25,467 bases of DNA from CAYICL01 sp964361885 (GCA_964361885.1 CAYICL010000006.1:1-25467); one strand, 5' to 3'. Numbered from the stretch's first letter, positions 15,076 to 23,123 are shown. The notes: a model not told the origin generated them from the letters alone. Made by a program: numbers and translations.

Positions 15076-16059
15076 TTAGCCGATGATATTAATAATCGCT
15101 TGAGCCAGTTTGATTGAATCATGACGCAATAAGCTCCGTTTCAGCTTATCACTTTGAGGTTTTTTATAAGTGTCAGCGGCTAATAAAGGCTGTCGGATAA
15201 CGCGGGGGTCATGACCTAAATCGTCCTTAACCGGATATTCGAGATACTTTTCATAGGCCTTTAAGATTTTGGTTGAAATTGGTTGGTTGTTAACAATAAT
15301 ATAGTCAACCGGCCGGCCGCTATAAGCTTCGATTTCTTTTAAATGATCTTTGGCGGTAAAACCATGTGTTTGGCTGTTTAAAGTCATTAGATTGACAATA
15401 TAAACCAGCCTGGCCTTTGAAGTTTTAAGGCCGGTCTTAGCGCCTTTAATAACCAGATTGGCAATAATCGAGTTATACAGATCCCCCGGAGCCAGAATGA
15501 TTAAATCGGCCCGTTTGATTTCCAAAGCAGCCTGGGGATTGATAAAGGCTTGGGGTATAGTATAAAGATTAATGATTTTTTCATTTAAAGCCAATTTATG
15601 GATTTCGATTTTGTGCTCGGAAATTACGGTTTTACCGGAAGAGTATTGGGCGGCTAAAGTAACCAGCTGATTGGAAATTGGAATCACCTTGCCTTTTAAG
15701 CGTAAAATTTTAGCCGCCTGGGTGACAGCTTCCGGCTCGCTGCCGACCATATCTTCTAAAGCGGTTAAGATTAAATTACCCAGGTTATGGCCGGCTAAAC
15801 CCCGGCCTTTATCAAAGCGGTAGAGCAAGAGTTGGCGCAATAAGCCGTTTTCAGAAGCCAAGGCAGCTAAGCACTGGCGCATGTCCCCGACTGGCAAAAA
15901 ACCAAATTCGTCTCTTAATCTGCCGGTGGAACCGCCATCGTCGGTGACCGGGACAATGGCGGACAGATCAAGCGGGTACTGTTTTAAACCGGAAAGAATT
16001 ACAAAACTACCGGTGCCGCCACCGATAACCACGATTTTTTTGTAAGCGGTTTGCTTCAC
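15076..16059 (-). CDS. yvcK: YvcK/CofD-like protein (gluconeogenesis factor)
   Basis: Member of the YvcK branch of the CofD-like family. In Bacillus and mycobacteria YvcK-type proteins bind UDP-GlcNAc or related UDP-sugars and steer carbon toward wall precursors (established for the family). Conserved blocks, numbered from the chosen GTG, are KKIVVIGGGTGSFVIL (7-22), VTDDGGSTGRLRDEF (38-52), LPVGDMRQCLAALA (55-68), GHNLGNLILTAL (90-101) and LAPGDLYNSII (189-199). The open frame extends to a TTG at 16086, but I choose the GTG at 16059: it gives the usual short N-terminus before KKIVVIGG, and a TACAAT hexamer lies 7 nt upstream. The gene follows glmS directly, which fits regulation of GlmS or GlmU-type flux. 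Confidence 0.92.
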   Translation of the reverse strand: MKQTAYKKIVVIGGGTGSFVILSGLKQYPLDLSAIVPVTDDGGSTGRLRDEFGFLPVGDMRQCLAALASENGLLRQLLLYRFDKGRGLAGHNLGNLILTALEDMVGSEPEAVTQAAKILRLKGKVIPISNQLVTLAAQYSSGKTVISEHKIEIHKLALNEKIINLYTIPQAFINPQAALEIKRADLIILAPGDLYNSIIANLVIKGAKTGLKTSKARLVYIVNLMTLNSQTHGFTAKDHLKEIEAYSGRPVDYIIVNNQPISTKILKAYEKYLEYPVKDDLGHDPRVIRQPLLAADTYKKPQSDKLKRSLLRHDSIKLAQAIINIIG

Positions 16060-16066
16060 AAAGTAT

Positions 16067-16095
16067 ATTGTACCTAACTTAGGCAATTATTTCAC
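16067..16095 (-). promoter_or_regulatory. Possible promoter for yvcK inside the glmS 3' end
   Basis: On the minus strand GTGAAA (16090-16095, 4/6 to the -35 consensus) and TACAAT (16067-16072, 5/6 to the -10) are separated by 17 nt. The -10 ends 7 nt before the yvcK GTG at 16059, so the mRNA would be leaderless. The -35 coincides with the last two sense codons of glmS. Confidence 0.45.
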
Positions 16096-17844
16096 TGTTA
16101 CGGACTTAGCTAGGTTTCTGGGCTTATCCGGATTTAATCCCCTAGCGACAGCCAGATCATAGGCCAGAAGCTGAGCGACGGCTGTAATAGGAATACCGGT
16201 AGCTTGTTTCAGGTCAGGCACTTGAAGGTGAAGATCAAAAACAGGATCAGATTTAGAAGAGATAGCGATAATATAGCCGCCCCTGGCTTTCATTTCGTGA
16301 GCACCGGAGATACTGTCGCTATAGCTTTGATCATTTTGAGCAATCACAATACAAGGAGTGCCCTGGTCGATTAAGGCAATCGGGCCGTGCTTTAATTCAC
16401 CGCCGGCATAAGCCTCAGCATGAATATAGCTGACTTCTTTGATTTTTAAAGCAGTTTCTAAAGCAATTGGGTAAGATAATGAGCGGCCGACAACAAAGAT
16501 ATGGTCCTTGTCTTTAATCCGGGTAGCTAAGGCTTTAATTTCCCGCCTGACAACAGACTGCAAAATATCAGTAACTGCTTGGGCAGATTGACTGACAAGC
16601 TGTTGGCCAAGTTTAAGCTTGTTTTGCAATAGGCAGGTTAGCTGGATCAAGATGGCCAGCTTGGCAGTAAAAGCTTTCGTAGAAGCCACTGCCACTTCCT
16701 GGCCGGCCTGAAGCAAAATTTGATAGTCCGACAACCGATAGAGAGTTGAACCTAAAATATTGGTCAAGCCAATAATGGTCAGCTTCTTTTTCTTGGCTAA
16801 ATTCACAGCCTCAACCACATCAATAGTTTCACCGCTTTGGGAAAGCAAGATAAAGACCTGATGCTGATCTAAAAGCTTAACGTTTTTGGCAAACTCAGAA
16901 CCAATAATAGCCGAGACGTTGTAACCGGCCAAGTTTAACAAGTATTCGCCAAATAAAGCGGCATAAGAAGCTGTGCCGCAGCCTAAAAGATAAGTCCTGG
17001 CAGCTTGGTTAATAGCTGTCGCCACCGGTTGAAGCTGATTTAAGGTTAACCGGGAGAGATTATCCAAAACTTTGGGCTGGTCGGCAATTTCTTTTTCCAT
17101 ATAATGATGGAATTTACCCAAACGGCTTTGTTCAGCCTGCCAATCCAGGGTAGTGACTTTAGCTTTAATGGCTTTGCCGGTTTGAACGGAAAAGATTTTA
17201 ACTTGATTGGCTGACAACTGGGCCATTTGATTGTCTTCAAGAAAGATAACCTGGTTGGTGTAGTCCAAAAGAGCCCAGACATCGGAAGAGATAAAGTTTT
17301 GGTTTCTGCCTAAACCGATAGTCAAAGGTGAGCCGTTTTTAACCGCCACCAGCTGATTAGTGTCAGCGCTTAAAAGAATAAAGGCATTCATGCCGGTGAT
17401 TTGCTTAAATGAGTTTTCAACTGCTTTTAAAAGAGGCAGTTTTTGAGCTTTAGCCTCGATTAAATGCAAAGCGACTTCAGTATCTGTCTCTGAAGAAAAT
17501 TGATGAGACTTAACTAATTTTTCTTTTAAAGTCCGGAAGTTTTCCACAATACCGTTGTTGACCAAAGACAGTTTCTGGTCACAGCTTAGGTGCGGGTGGG
17601 CATTGCCGATGGTGACACCGCCATGAGTCGCCCAACGGGTGTGACCTAAACCCAAGCTTGAAGCCGGCAGTTTAGTTTTGGCTGAACCGATTTTACCTAT
17701 ATGGCGTTCACGGACTAACTTCGAGTTTTTTTTAACCGTAATCCCCCAGGAATCATAACCGCGGTACTCAAGCTTTTTTAAACCAGCCATAACTACCGCT
17801 GCTGCATTGTTAGTCGCTCCGACTACACCGAATATTCCGCACAT
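16087..17844 (-). CDS. glmS: Glucosamine-6-phosphate synthase GlmS
   Basis: Makes glucosamine-6-phosphate from fructose-6-phosphate and glutamine, the entry step to UDP-GlcNAc. It is 585 aa, slightly short of the usual 600-610. The N-terminal Ntn glutaminase domain begins with the catalytic Cys2 (MCGIFGVVG), then YRGYDSWG (27-34), GHTRWATHG (67-75) and NNGIVENF (96-103). The isomerase part has two SIS domains from about 283, with GCGTASYAA (288-296), LSQSGETID (334-342), and near the C-terminus the ELKHGPIALI block and the classic ending NPDKPRNLAKSVTVK. A perfect TATAAT lies 8 nt before the ATG. I see no glmS ribozyme: only 14 nt separate it from the upstream gene. yvcK follows immediately. 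Confidence 0.97.
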   Translation of the reverse strand: MCGIFGVVGATNNAAAVVMAGLKKLEYRGYDSWGITVKKNSKLVRERHIGKIGSAKTKLPASSLGLGHTRWATHGGVTIGNAHPHLSCDQKLSLVNNGIVENFRTLKEKLVKSHQFSSETDTEVALHLIEAKAQKLPLLKAVENSFKQITGMNAFILLSADTNQLVAVKNGSPLTIGLGRNQNFISSDVWALLDYTNQVIFLEDNQMAQLSANQVKIFSVQTGKAIKAKVTTLDWQAEQSRLGKFHHYMEKEIADQPKVLDNLSRLTLNQLQPVATAINQAARTYLLGCGTASYAALFGEYLLNLAGYNVSAIIGSEFAKNVKLLDQHQVFILLSQSGETIDVVEAVNLAKKKKLTIIGLTNILGSTLYRLSDYQILLQAGQEVAVASTKAFTAKLAILIQLTCLLQNKLKLGQQLVSQSAQAVTDILQSVVRREIKALATRIKDKDHIFVVGRSLSYPIALETALKIKEVSYIHAEAYAGGELKHGPIALIDQGTPCIVIAQNDQSYSDSISGAHEMKARGGYIIAISSKSDPVFDLHLQVPDLKQATGIPITAVAQLLAYDLAVARGLNPDKPRNLAKSVTVK

Positions 17845-17852
17845 AGATATTA

Positions 17853-17858
17853 ATTATA
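17853..17858 (-). promoter_or_regulatory. Possible -10 element immediately upstream of glmS
   Basis: A perfect TATAAT ends 8 nt before the glmS ATG on the minus strand, in the 14-nt gap after the unknown gene. The start site would fall at or next to the ATG. A TTGGCA lies upstream but with a 21-nt spacer, longer than normal; nothing better is seen at 16-18 nt. There is no Shine-Dalgarno for glmS. Confidence 0.45.
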
Positions 17859-18413
17859 CTAAATTCCTGGTTTAATAACTGCCAAGGTACCCTGAATTAA
17901 GCAATCCGCGACAGCTAATTGCTCTTCAATTGGACAGTTCTTAGGAATGATTAGAAACTGCTGATCATCCCAATTAAAAAATTGCCAACCAATTGATTGA
18001 TCAGGAAAATTAATTTTAAGATAAATCTTATTATTTTCAAGTGGATATTTTGGTATTTCTAAACCAAGCGTAATTTCTATTAATTGCCGGTCTTCCAAAC
18101 GAATCATTGAACGCACACTTACTTTACTTTTTTCATTTCGATTATCCGGGTGTAACAAAAAATTAAGCGCGTCGGTAATTATTTTCTGAACTGGATCAGG
18201 ATACTGCTTACTTTTTTCTTCAATGGCTGGAAATAATACGCTTAAGTCAGGTTTTGTATTTAATGTGTCTCTAAGTTTCAGATCGTGGAATAGCTGAAAA
18301 AAAGGAAAAGAATCTCGAATTGAGATAAACATCTCTTGTCTTATTTGTTCTAATTGTTGTGAGATTTCTTCTCTCTTATTAAATATTGCTGCTGTCTCTG
18401 CGCCTTGACCCAT
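17859..18413 (-). CDS. Unknown soluble protein, 184 aa, between murA and glmS
   Basis: I do not recognise this protein. From the chosen ATG at 18413 it reads MGQGAETAAIFNKREEI; the frame continues up to a GTG at 18452 overlapping murA by 26 nt, but neither start has a Shine-Dalgarno and the ATG avoids the overlap. Residues about 10-40 look helical and charged (possible short coiled coil), 41-95 are mixed, and the second half (about 105-170) looks like alternating beta strands with several Trp/Phe (IGWQFFNWDDQQF), suggesting a small alpha+beta domain. No signal peptide, membrane helix or catalytic motif is visible. It lies between two enzymes that both feed UDP-amino-sugar synthesis, so a regulatory or partner role there is possible but unproven. 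A TAAAAT hexamer precedes the ATG by 5 nt. Confidence 0.7.
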   Translation of the reverse strand: MGQGAETAAIFNKREEISQQLEQIRQEMFISIRDSFPFFQLFHDLKLRDTLNTKPDLSVLFPAIEEKSKQYPDPVQKIITDALNFLLHPDNRNEKSKVSVRSMIRLEDRQLIEITLGLEIPKYPLENNKIYLKINFPDQSIGWQFFNWDDQQFLIIPKNCPIEEQLAVADCLIQGTLAVIKPGI

Positions 18414-18426
18414 GAATAATTTTAGC

Positions 18427-19746
18427 CTATTTTGTTCTTTTAATTTTAGCACCTAGTTTTAATAAGCGGCCGGAAAAATTCTCATAACCACGGTCAATGT
18501 GTTCTAAGCCTGTCAAGGTAGTTTTACCGGTGGCAGCCAGGCCGGCTAAGGCCAAGGTGGCACCGGCCCGGATATCGGTGATGGTAACGGCATGACCGGT
18601 TAGCGGAGTAATACCAGTAACTTTAATCGCATGAAAGTTTTTAGGATCGTCGTCTTTAAGGTTAAAGTTATAGAACTGTTCCGGGTTTTTAACCTGAGGC
18701 TTAAAGAACTCAATCTTGGCACCCATGGCTTGCAAATCTTTGACAAACTGGAATCTGGAAGTAAAAACCGATTCAATAATATGGGATGTGCCGGTCATTT
18801 GAGTGGCTAAAACCGACCATAAGGGCCCCCAATCCGTCATGAAGCCGGGGTGAGGCTGAGTCGTAATATCAACGGCCGTTAAAGGTTTTTGATAGAAAAA
18901 ACGAATGCCATAATCAGCTTGTTCAAATCCGGCGCCAATAAGAGAGAGTTTCGCCAGGAAAGCAGTCAGATCTTTTTCCCGGGCATTTTCCACAATCACA
19001 TCGCCTTGAGTAATTAAAGCGGCAATAGCATAAGAAACAGCTTCGTTTCTGTCAGGCATGACTTTGTAAATCACCGGCTTTAAGGCTTTAACGCCCTGAA
19101 TCAAGATTTGCCGATTGGCCTGTCTTTTGATTTTGGCACCCATTTGGTTTAAAAACTCAATTAAATCATCCACTTCAGGTTCCAGGGCGGCATTTTGGAT
19201 CTTGGTTTTGCCTTGAGCCAAAACAGCAGCCATAATCAAAGTTTCGGTGCCGGTATGGGAGGGTTTGGGAAATTTATATTGACCACCGACCAATTTCCGG
19301 CAGGAAGCTTTAATAACCTGATGGTTAAACTCAATTTTGACACCTAAAGCTTTTAAACCTTCAAGGTGTCTGTCTAAAGGCCGTTTGCCGATCTTGTCCC
19401 CGCCCGGCAAAGGCACAATCGCCCGGCCGGTTCTAACCAGTAAGGGAGCAATAAACATACTGGAGGCCCGGGAAGCAGCTCCCAGGGCTTGAGGGATAAT
19501 GGATGAGGTTAAAGCTTGAGGCTGGATAAATAAAGTGCGCTCTCCGGCAGAATAGGCTTTTGCGCCCAAGCTTTGAATGATCTTTTTAACCAAGTCAACA
19601 TCGGCGATTCTGGAAAAGTTTAAAAGCCTGGTTTCGAAAGGACATAAAAGCGAAGCAATCATCAGTTTAAAGGAAGCGTTTTTGGCTCCGCCTAATCTGA
19701 CCACGCCTTTTAAGGGAGTGCCGCCTTGAATGATGAGTTGAGACAT
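18427..19746 (-). CDS. murA: UDP-GlcNAc enolpyruvyl transferase MurA, Asp at the fosfomycin-target position
   Basis: First committed step of peptidoglycan synthesis: transfers enolpyruvate from PEP to UDP-GlcNAc in the cytoplasm. It is 439 aa, with the usual two inverse alpha/beta domains. GGAKNASFK (19-27) holds the substrate-contacting Lys22 and Asn23. The active-site loop reads LPGGDKIGKRPLDRH (113-127): the residue equivalent to E. coli Cys115, the target of fosfomycin, is Asp117 (codon GAC). The C-terminus has the expected DIRAGATLALAGL and LEHIDRGYENF blocks. Cys-to-Asp enzymes in Mycobacterium, Chlamydia and Borrelia are active and fosfomycin-resistant (established), so this one should be both. 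It starts 5 nt after the murB stop with no Shine-Dalgarno. Confidence 0.96.
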   Translation of the reverse strand: MSQLIIQGGTPLKGVVRLGGAKNASFKLMIASLLCPFETRLLNFSRIADVDLVKKIIQSLGAKAYSAGERTLFIQPQALTSSIIPQALGAASRASSMFIAPLLVRTGRAIVPLPGGDKIGKRPLDRHLEGLKALGVKIEFNHQVIKASCRKLVGGQYKFPKPSHTGTETLIMAAVLAQGKTKIQNAALEPEVDDLIEFLNQMGAKIKRQANRQILIQGVKALKPVIYKVMPDRNEAVSYAIAALITQGDVIVENAREKDLTAFLAKLSLIGAGFEQADYGIRFFYQKPLTAVDITTQPHPGFMTDWGPLWSVLATQMTGTSHIIESVFTSRFQFVKDLQAMGAKIEFFKPQVKNPEQFYNFNLKDDDPKNFHAIKVTGITPLTGHAVTITDIRAGATLALAGLAATGKTTLTGLEHIDRGYENFSGRLLKLGAKIKRTK

Positions 19747-19751
19747 AAGTT

Positions 19752-20540
19752 TTAGAAGCCTAAGAGCCCGATTTCCAGCTCAAGGTTTAAATTTAATTTT
19801 TCTTTAGCTTCTGATTTGACCAATTGTATCAATTTAATTACGTCAGCGGCAGTGGCCTGGCCAAGATTTTCAATAAAATTAGCGTGCTTGACAGAAATCT
19901 GCGCCTGACCGATCTTAATACCTTTGAGTTTAAGTTGGTTATCAATTATGGCTCCGGCTGATTGGCCGGGAGGATTTTTAAAGATACAGCCGGCCGATTG
20001 CTGGGGTTGGCGGCGTTTATCAAACTGGATGGCTTTGGCTTTAGCTAAAGCCGCGGCTTTATCGCCTGACTGCAGTTGGAGCACAACTGACAAAATTACC
20101 TCTTCATACCGATTGATTGAGACAATGAAGTCTTCCCAATTACAGTCAACGCCATGCATTTTTACCGCGGTAGCTCCGCCAACAGTCGCCGGAATACCGC
20201 TAAAAACCTCTAAACCGGTCAGGCCCTGATTAATTAAATAAAATATGGCTTTAGGTAAAAATACACCGCTGTCTAATTCCGCCTGATGATTGGCTTTAAG
20301 TTTAATTTGGTTGGTTTGATTAAGAATAACCAGACCCTTAATCCCCTGATCGCTGACAAGAATATTACTGCCATGACCAATAACCAGGCAGGGAAGATCA
20401 TGTTTTTGGGCCTGTTTAACGGCCGCGACCAAGTCTTTAGTGGTGGTTGCCTGATAAAAATATTGAGCCGGACCGCCGATTTTAAAAGTAGTATGAAGGC
20501 TTAAGGGTTCGTTAAGTTTAAGGCCGGGAAGATTAATCAT
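19752..20540 (-). CDS. murB: UDP-N-acetylenolpyruvoylglucosamine reductase MurB, short form
   Basis: FAD- and NADPH-dependent enzyme that reduces the MurA product to UDP-MurNAc. The FAD-binding half is well kept: TTFKIGGPAQYF (17-28), LVIGHGSNILVSD (52-64) and GLEVFSGIPATVGGATAVKMHG (109-130, given here as key G/P residues of the flavin site). The catalytic Ser is in SAGCIFKNPPG (182-192) and the terminal Glu in LELEIGLLG (253-261). At 262 aa it is about 30-40 residues shorter than typical type II MurB. The missing part lies after HGVDCNWEDFIVSIN (129-143), where family members have a further strand pair and the FxYRxS motif. The frame is intact, so this is a deletion, not a frameshift. ATG overlaps the murC stop by 4 nt. 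Confidence 0.92.
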   Translation of the reverse strand: MINLPGLKLNEPLSLHTTFKIGGPAQYFYQATTTKDLVAAVKQAQKHDLPCLVIGHGSNILVSDQGIKGLVILNQTNQIKLKANHQAELDSGVFLPKAIFYLINQGLTGLEVFSGIPATVGGATAVKMHGVDCNWEDFIVSINRYEEVILSVVLQLQSGDKAAALAKAKAIQFDKRRQPQQSAGCIFKNPPGQSAGAIIDNQLKLKGIKIGQAQISVKHANFIENLGQATAADVIKLIQLVKSEAKEKLNLNLELEIGLLGF

Positions 20541-21955
20541 AGTTTTTTTAAGGTTTTTAAAATATCTTTATGCCACAGAAAGTTATTACCGGCGCCTAAG
20601 GTAAGTAAAACATCGCCTTTTTTACAATGTGACCTGATAAACTCCAGGGTGGCGGTTTTGCCGGGGCAGTAGAAAACCCGGGCATGATGTTTTTTTACTT
20701 CCTCGGAAAAAATCCGGCCGGTTAAACCTAAGTTGTCGGTTTCCCTGGCCGAAGAGAAAATATCGTTAATAACGACCAGGTCGGCATCAGTAAAACTAGC
20801 GGCAAAATCTTTAAGCAAGGCTTTGGTCCTGGAGTAGGTGTGGGACTGAAAAACAGGAATTAACCTTTTCCCAGGCAGCCAGTCCCGGGCGGCCTGGAGA
20901 ACGGCTTTGATTTCGCTGGGGTGATGAGCGTAATCATCGTAAAGAGAAACGCCTTTAATGGTAGCGATAAACTCAAAGCGGCGTTTAGTGCCGGTAAAGG
21001 ATTTGATGCCCCGTTTGATTTTATTCGCAGAAACTCCTAAAAAGTTGGCGGCGGCAATAACAGCAGTGGCATTTAAAACATTGTAGCGACCGGGCACAGA
21101 CAGAATCATTTCCGGCCAAGTGATGCCATTAAATTTTAAAGTAAAAAACTGTTTTTTTTCAGCCAGATGGGTTTTGATGATCTGCCAGTCGGCCAAAGGG
21201 GAAAAACCATAGGTAATCACCGGCCGGTTGAGCAAGTTGATCAGCGGTTTTGTTTTAGGATTATCAATGTTAATGATAACGGCGCCTGAAGCCGGAACCG
21301 GTTTGATAAACTCAACAAACGACTGGTAGACGGCATCAAGCGAAGGATAAACATCAGGATGATCATACTCAAGATTAGTAATAATGGCCAAATCGGCTTT
21401 TAAGTAATGGAATCTGGGGGTAAGATTGATTTTAGGATCAGTAACGTATTCGTCGGCTTCAACCACAAAGCAGGCTGAGGTTTTAATCATCCGGCCGGGC
21501 GTGTTTAAGGAAAAGATATTACCGACACCGACAGCAAAACTGGGTTTAAAACCAGCTGAGTCTAATAAATTGGCCAACATAGCCGCAACCGTGGTTTTAC
21601 CGCCGACTCCGGCAACGGCTAAAGTTTTTTTGCCTTGACTGAATAAACCTAAAGCCTCGGCATGGCTTAAAACCGGTATCGCTTGAGCTTTGGCGGCGAT
21701 AACTTCAGGATTGGTGCTGCCGCCGTGAGCGCCGGTATAGATAAGCAAGTCGCAATGACGGGGCAAGTTTTGAGACTTAAAGCCGGATTTAACTTTGATG
21801 CCTCTTTTTTTTAAGACAGGATCGGTCGGAAAGGTTTCATCAGTATCGCTGCCGGTGACAATTTTGCCTAAATCCTGAACGCATAAAGCTAAAGCGGTCA
21901 TACCGACACCTTTAATGCCGGTAAAGTGAATGGTTTTAAGCTTTTTTAAATTCAC
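20537..21955 (-). CDS. murC: UDP-MurNAc:L-alanine ligase MurC
   Basis: Cytoplasmic ATP-dependent ligase adding the first stem amino acid, normally L-Ala. It has 472 aa and all three domains. The N-terminal Rossmann motif is HFTGIKGVGMTALA (10-23); the P-loop is AGVGGKTTVAAM (115-126), replacing the usual GTHGKTT with GVGGKTT. EADEY (166-170), NLEYDHPDVYP (194-204), the YDDYAHHPSEIKA motif (339-351) and FQSHTYSRTKAL (369-380) are typical of MurC. Mpl-type recycling ligases share some of these motifs, but the position between murB and the glmU-like gene favours MurC. The start is GTG with a GGAGG Shine-Dalgarno 3 nt upstream, inside the end of the previous gene (20-nt overlap). It ends overlapping murB (ATGA). 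Confidence 0.95.
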   Translation of the reverse strand: MNLKKLKTIHFTGIKGVGMTALALCVQDLGKIVTGSDTDETFPTDPVLKKRGIKVKSGFKSQNLPRHCDLLIYTGAHGGSTNPEVIAAKAQAIPVLSHAEALGLFSQGKKTLAVAGVGGKTTVAAMLANLLDSAGFKPSFAVGVGNIFSLNTPGRMIKTSACFVVEADEYVTDPKINLTPRFHYLKADLAIITNLEYDHPDVYPSLDAVYQSFVEFIKPVPASGAVIINIDNPKTKPLINLLNRPVITYGFSPLADWQIIKTHLAEKKQFFTLKFNGITWPEMILSVPGRYNVLNATAVIAAANFLGVSANKIKRGIKSFTGTKRRFEFIATIKGVSLYDDYAHHPSEIKAVLQAARDWLPGKRLIPVFQSHTYSRTKALLKDFAASFTDADLVVINDIFSSARETDNLGLTGRIFSEEVKKHHARVFYCPGKTATLEFIRSHCKKGDVLLTLGAGNNFLWHKDILKTLKKL

Positions 21956-23123
21956 CTGCCTCCAAAGGCTTAGTTAAAACCAAGCCACTGCCAACAATAG
22001 CTTTGGCCCCCAAACTAACTCCGGGCATAACGGAAGCATTGACCCCTAACTGACTGCCTTGGGCCATGATCGCGCCCAATTTATTTCTGCCGGGAATAAT
22101 CTCTTTTTTATCAAAGCGCAGATTGGCCAAAGTGGCACCTGAACCAAGATTCGAGTCAGCTTCAATGACTGAGTCGCCGACATAATTGGCATGAAAATTA
22201 TTATTCGGACCAACATAGCTTCTGGCAATCTCGGTTTTATAGCCAACCATGCTGGCGGCTTCGATGGTCGAGTTTCTGATTAAAACATGGTCGCCAATAA
22301 CCACGTCTTTACCAATATAGGCCGGACCTTTGATAATGGCGTAAGGCATGATTTTAACTCCTGCCTCAATTTGGACCGCTCCTTCAATCACATCGGTGGG
22401 ATGAATCTTGGCGGTTTTATCGATCCCTGGTTTGAGCCGATGAGCTAAAATTATTTGAGTCATGTCTAAAATCTGCCAGGGATATTTTAAGGACTGAAAA
22501 TAACCATCGGCTTTAACTAAAGCAGCCGGAGTCTTGGTTAAAAGCCGGCTTAAAGCCAGTTCGTAGACATCGTCATGGCTGGATTTGGTTTGGGATAATA
22601 AATCAAGAAAGGTTTTAATTTGAGGAAAATAATGTAAAACAACATTAAGATATTTTGAAGGTAAACAATGAGGCTGAGGTTTTTCAATAATGCCAATCAC
22701 CTGGTTTTGTTTGATGGTTAAATAACCGCCGGGAAAATAGTCTTTAATCCGCCAGCCGGTAACAGCCGGAGTGTCCGGACGGGTTTTTATGGTTTTAACA
22801 AAAGTCCGATAAGTTGAGGGAGATAATAAGTCGTCGGCGTTAACAACAATAACCGGACCGGAGAGTTTAGTTTTCGAAGCCAGGACTGCACCGGCCATAC
22901 CGGTGGGTTTTGCCTGAACGACCGTGTCATATGACTTAAGCTGAGGTTTGTCTTTGGGGCTGACGACGACGATAAATTTTTTAATGCCGGCCGATTTTAA
23001 CTCCGTAATCACCCAATCCAGTAAAGTCCGGCCGCAAAAAGGCAGTAAAGGTTTTGAAGTGACTATGGGTTTAAAGCGATTGCCGGCACCGGCAGCTAAG
23101 ATTAAAGCAGTCAAACTAGCCAT
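21936..23123 (-). CDS. GlmU-like bifunctional sugar-1-phosphate nucleotidylyltransferase/acetyltransferase
   Basis: Probably makes UDP-GlcNAc from glucosamine-1-phosphate by acetylation and uridylylation. The N-terminal nucleotidyltransferase domain (1-225) has LAAGAGNRFKP (9-19), SKPLLPFCG (23-31), PTGMAGAV (73-80) and NADD (95-98). A left-handed beta-helix with hexapeptide repeats follows (about 235-390). Its YVGDSVIEADSNLGSGATLANLRFD region (314-338), with His311 just before it, resembles archaeal-type GlmU-like enzymes (Sulfolobus ST0452 type) more than E. coli GlmU. It is 395 aa against about 455 for classical GlmU. Substrate range cannot be read; a glucose- or mannose-1-phosphate enzyme is an alternative. 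It has the best Shine-Dalgarno of the cluster and overlaps murE by 8 nt and murC by 20 nt. Confidence 0.85.
   Translation of the reverse strand: MASLTALILAAGAGNRFKPIVTSKPLLPFCGRTLLDWVITELKSAGIKKFIVVVSPKDKPQLKSYDTVVQAKPTGMAGAVLASKTKLSGPVIVVNADDLLSPSTYRTFVKTIKTRPDTPAVTGWRIKDYFPGGYLTIKQNQVIGIIEKPQPHCLPSKYLNVVLHYFPQIKTFLDLLSQTKSSHDDVYELALSRLLTKTPAALVKADGYFQSLKYPWQILDMTQIILAHRLKPGIDKTAKIHPTDVIEGAVQIEAGVKIMPYAIIKGPAYIGKDVVIGDHVLIRNSTIEAASMVGYKTEIARSYVGPNNNFHANYVGDSVIEADSNLGSGATLANLRFDKKEIIPGRNKLGAIMAQGSQLGVNASVMPGVSLGAKAIVGSGLVLTKPLEAGEFKKA
21959..21963 (-). promoter_or_regulatory. Shine-Dalgarno that sets the GTG start of murC
   Basis: GGAGG lies 3 nt before the murC GTG on the minus strand, inside the C-terminal codons of the glmU-like gene. 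It supports the GTG at 21955 as the start and implies coupled translation. It is one of only two clear Shine-Dalgarno sites in the window. Confidence 0.7.

Noticed and set aside
16060..16086. TTG start for yvcK nine codons upstream
   Set aside because: It would overlap nothing, but TTG is weak, no Shine-Dalgarno precedes it, and the GTG at 16059 gives the usual N-terminus and lies 7 nt after a -10-like TACAAT.
17845..17858. Possible glmS ribozyme upstream of glmS
   Set aside because: Only 14 nt separate glmS from the preceding gene and no ribozyme core is visible.
18414..18452. GTG start for the 184-aa unknown gene, extending it into murA
   Set aside because: It lacks a Shine-Dalgarno and creates a 26-nt overlap; the ATG at 18413 is simpler. 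The choice is not certain.
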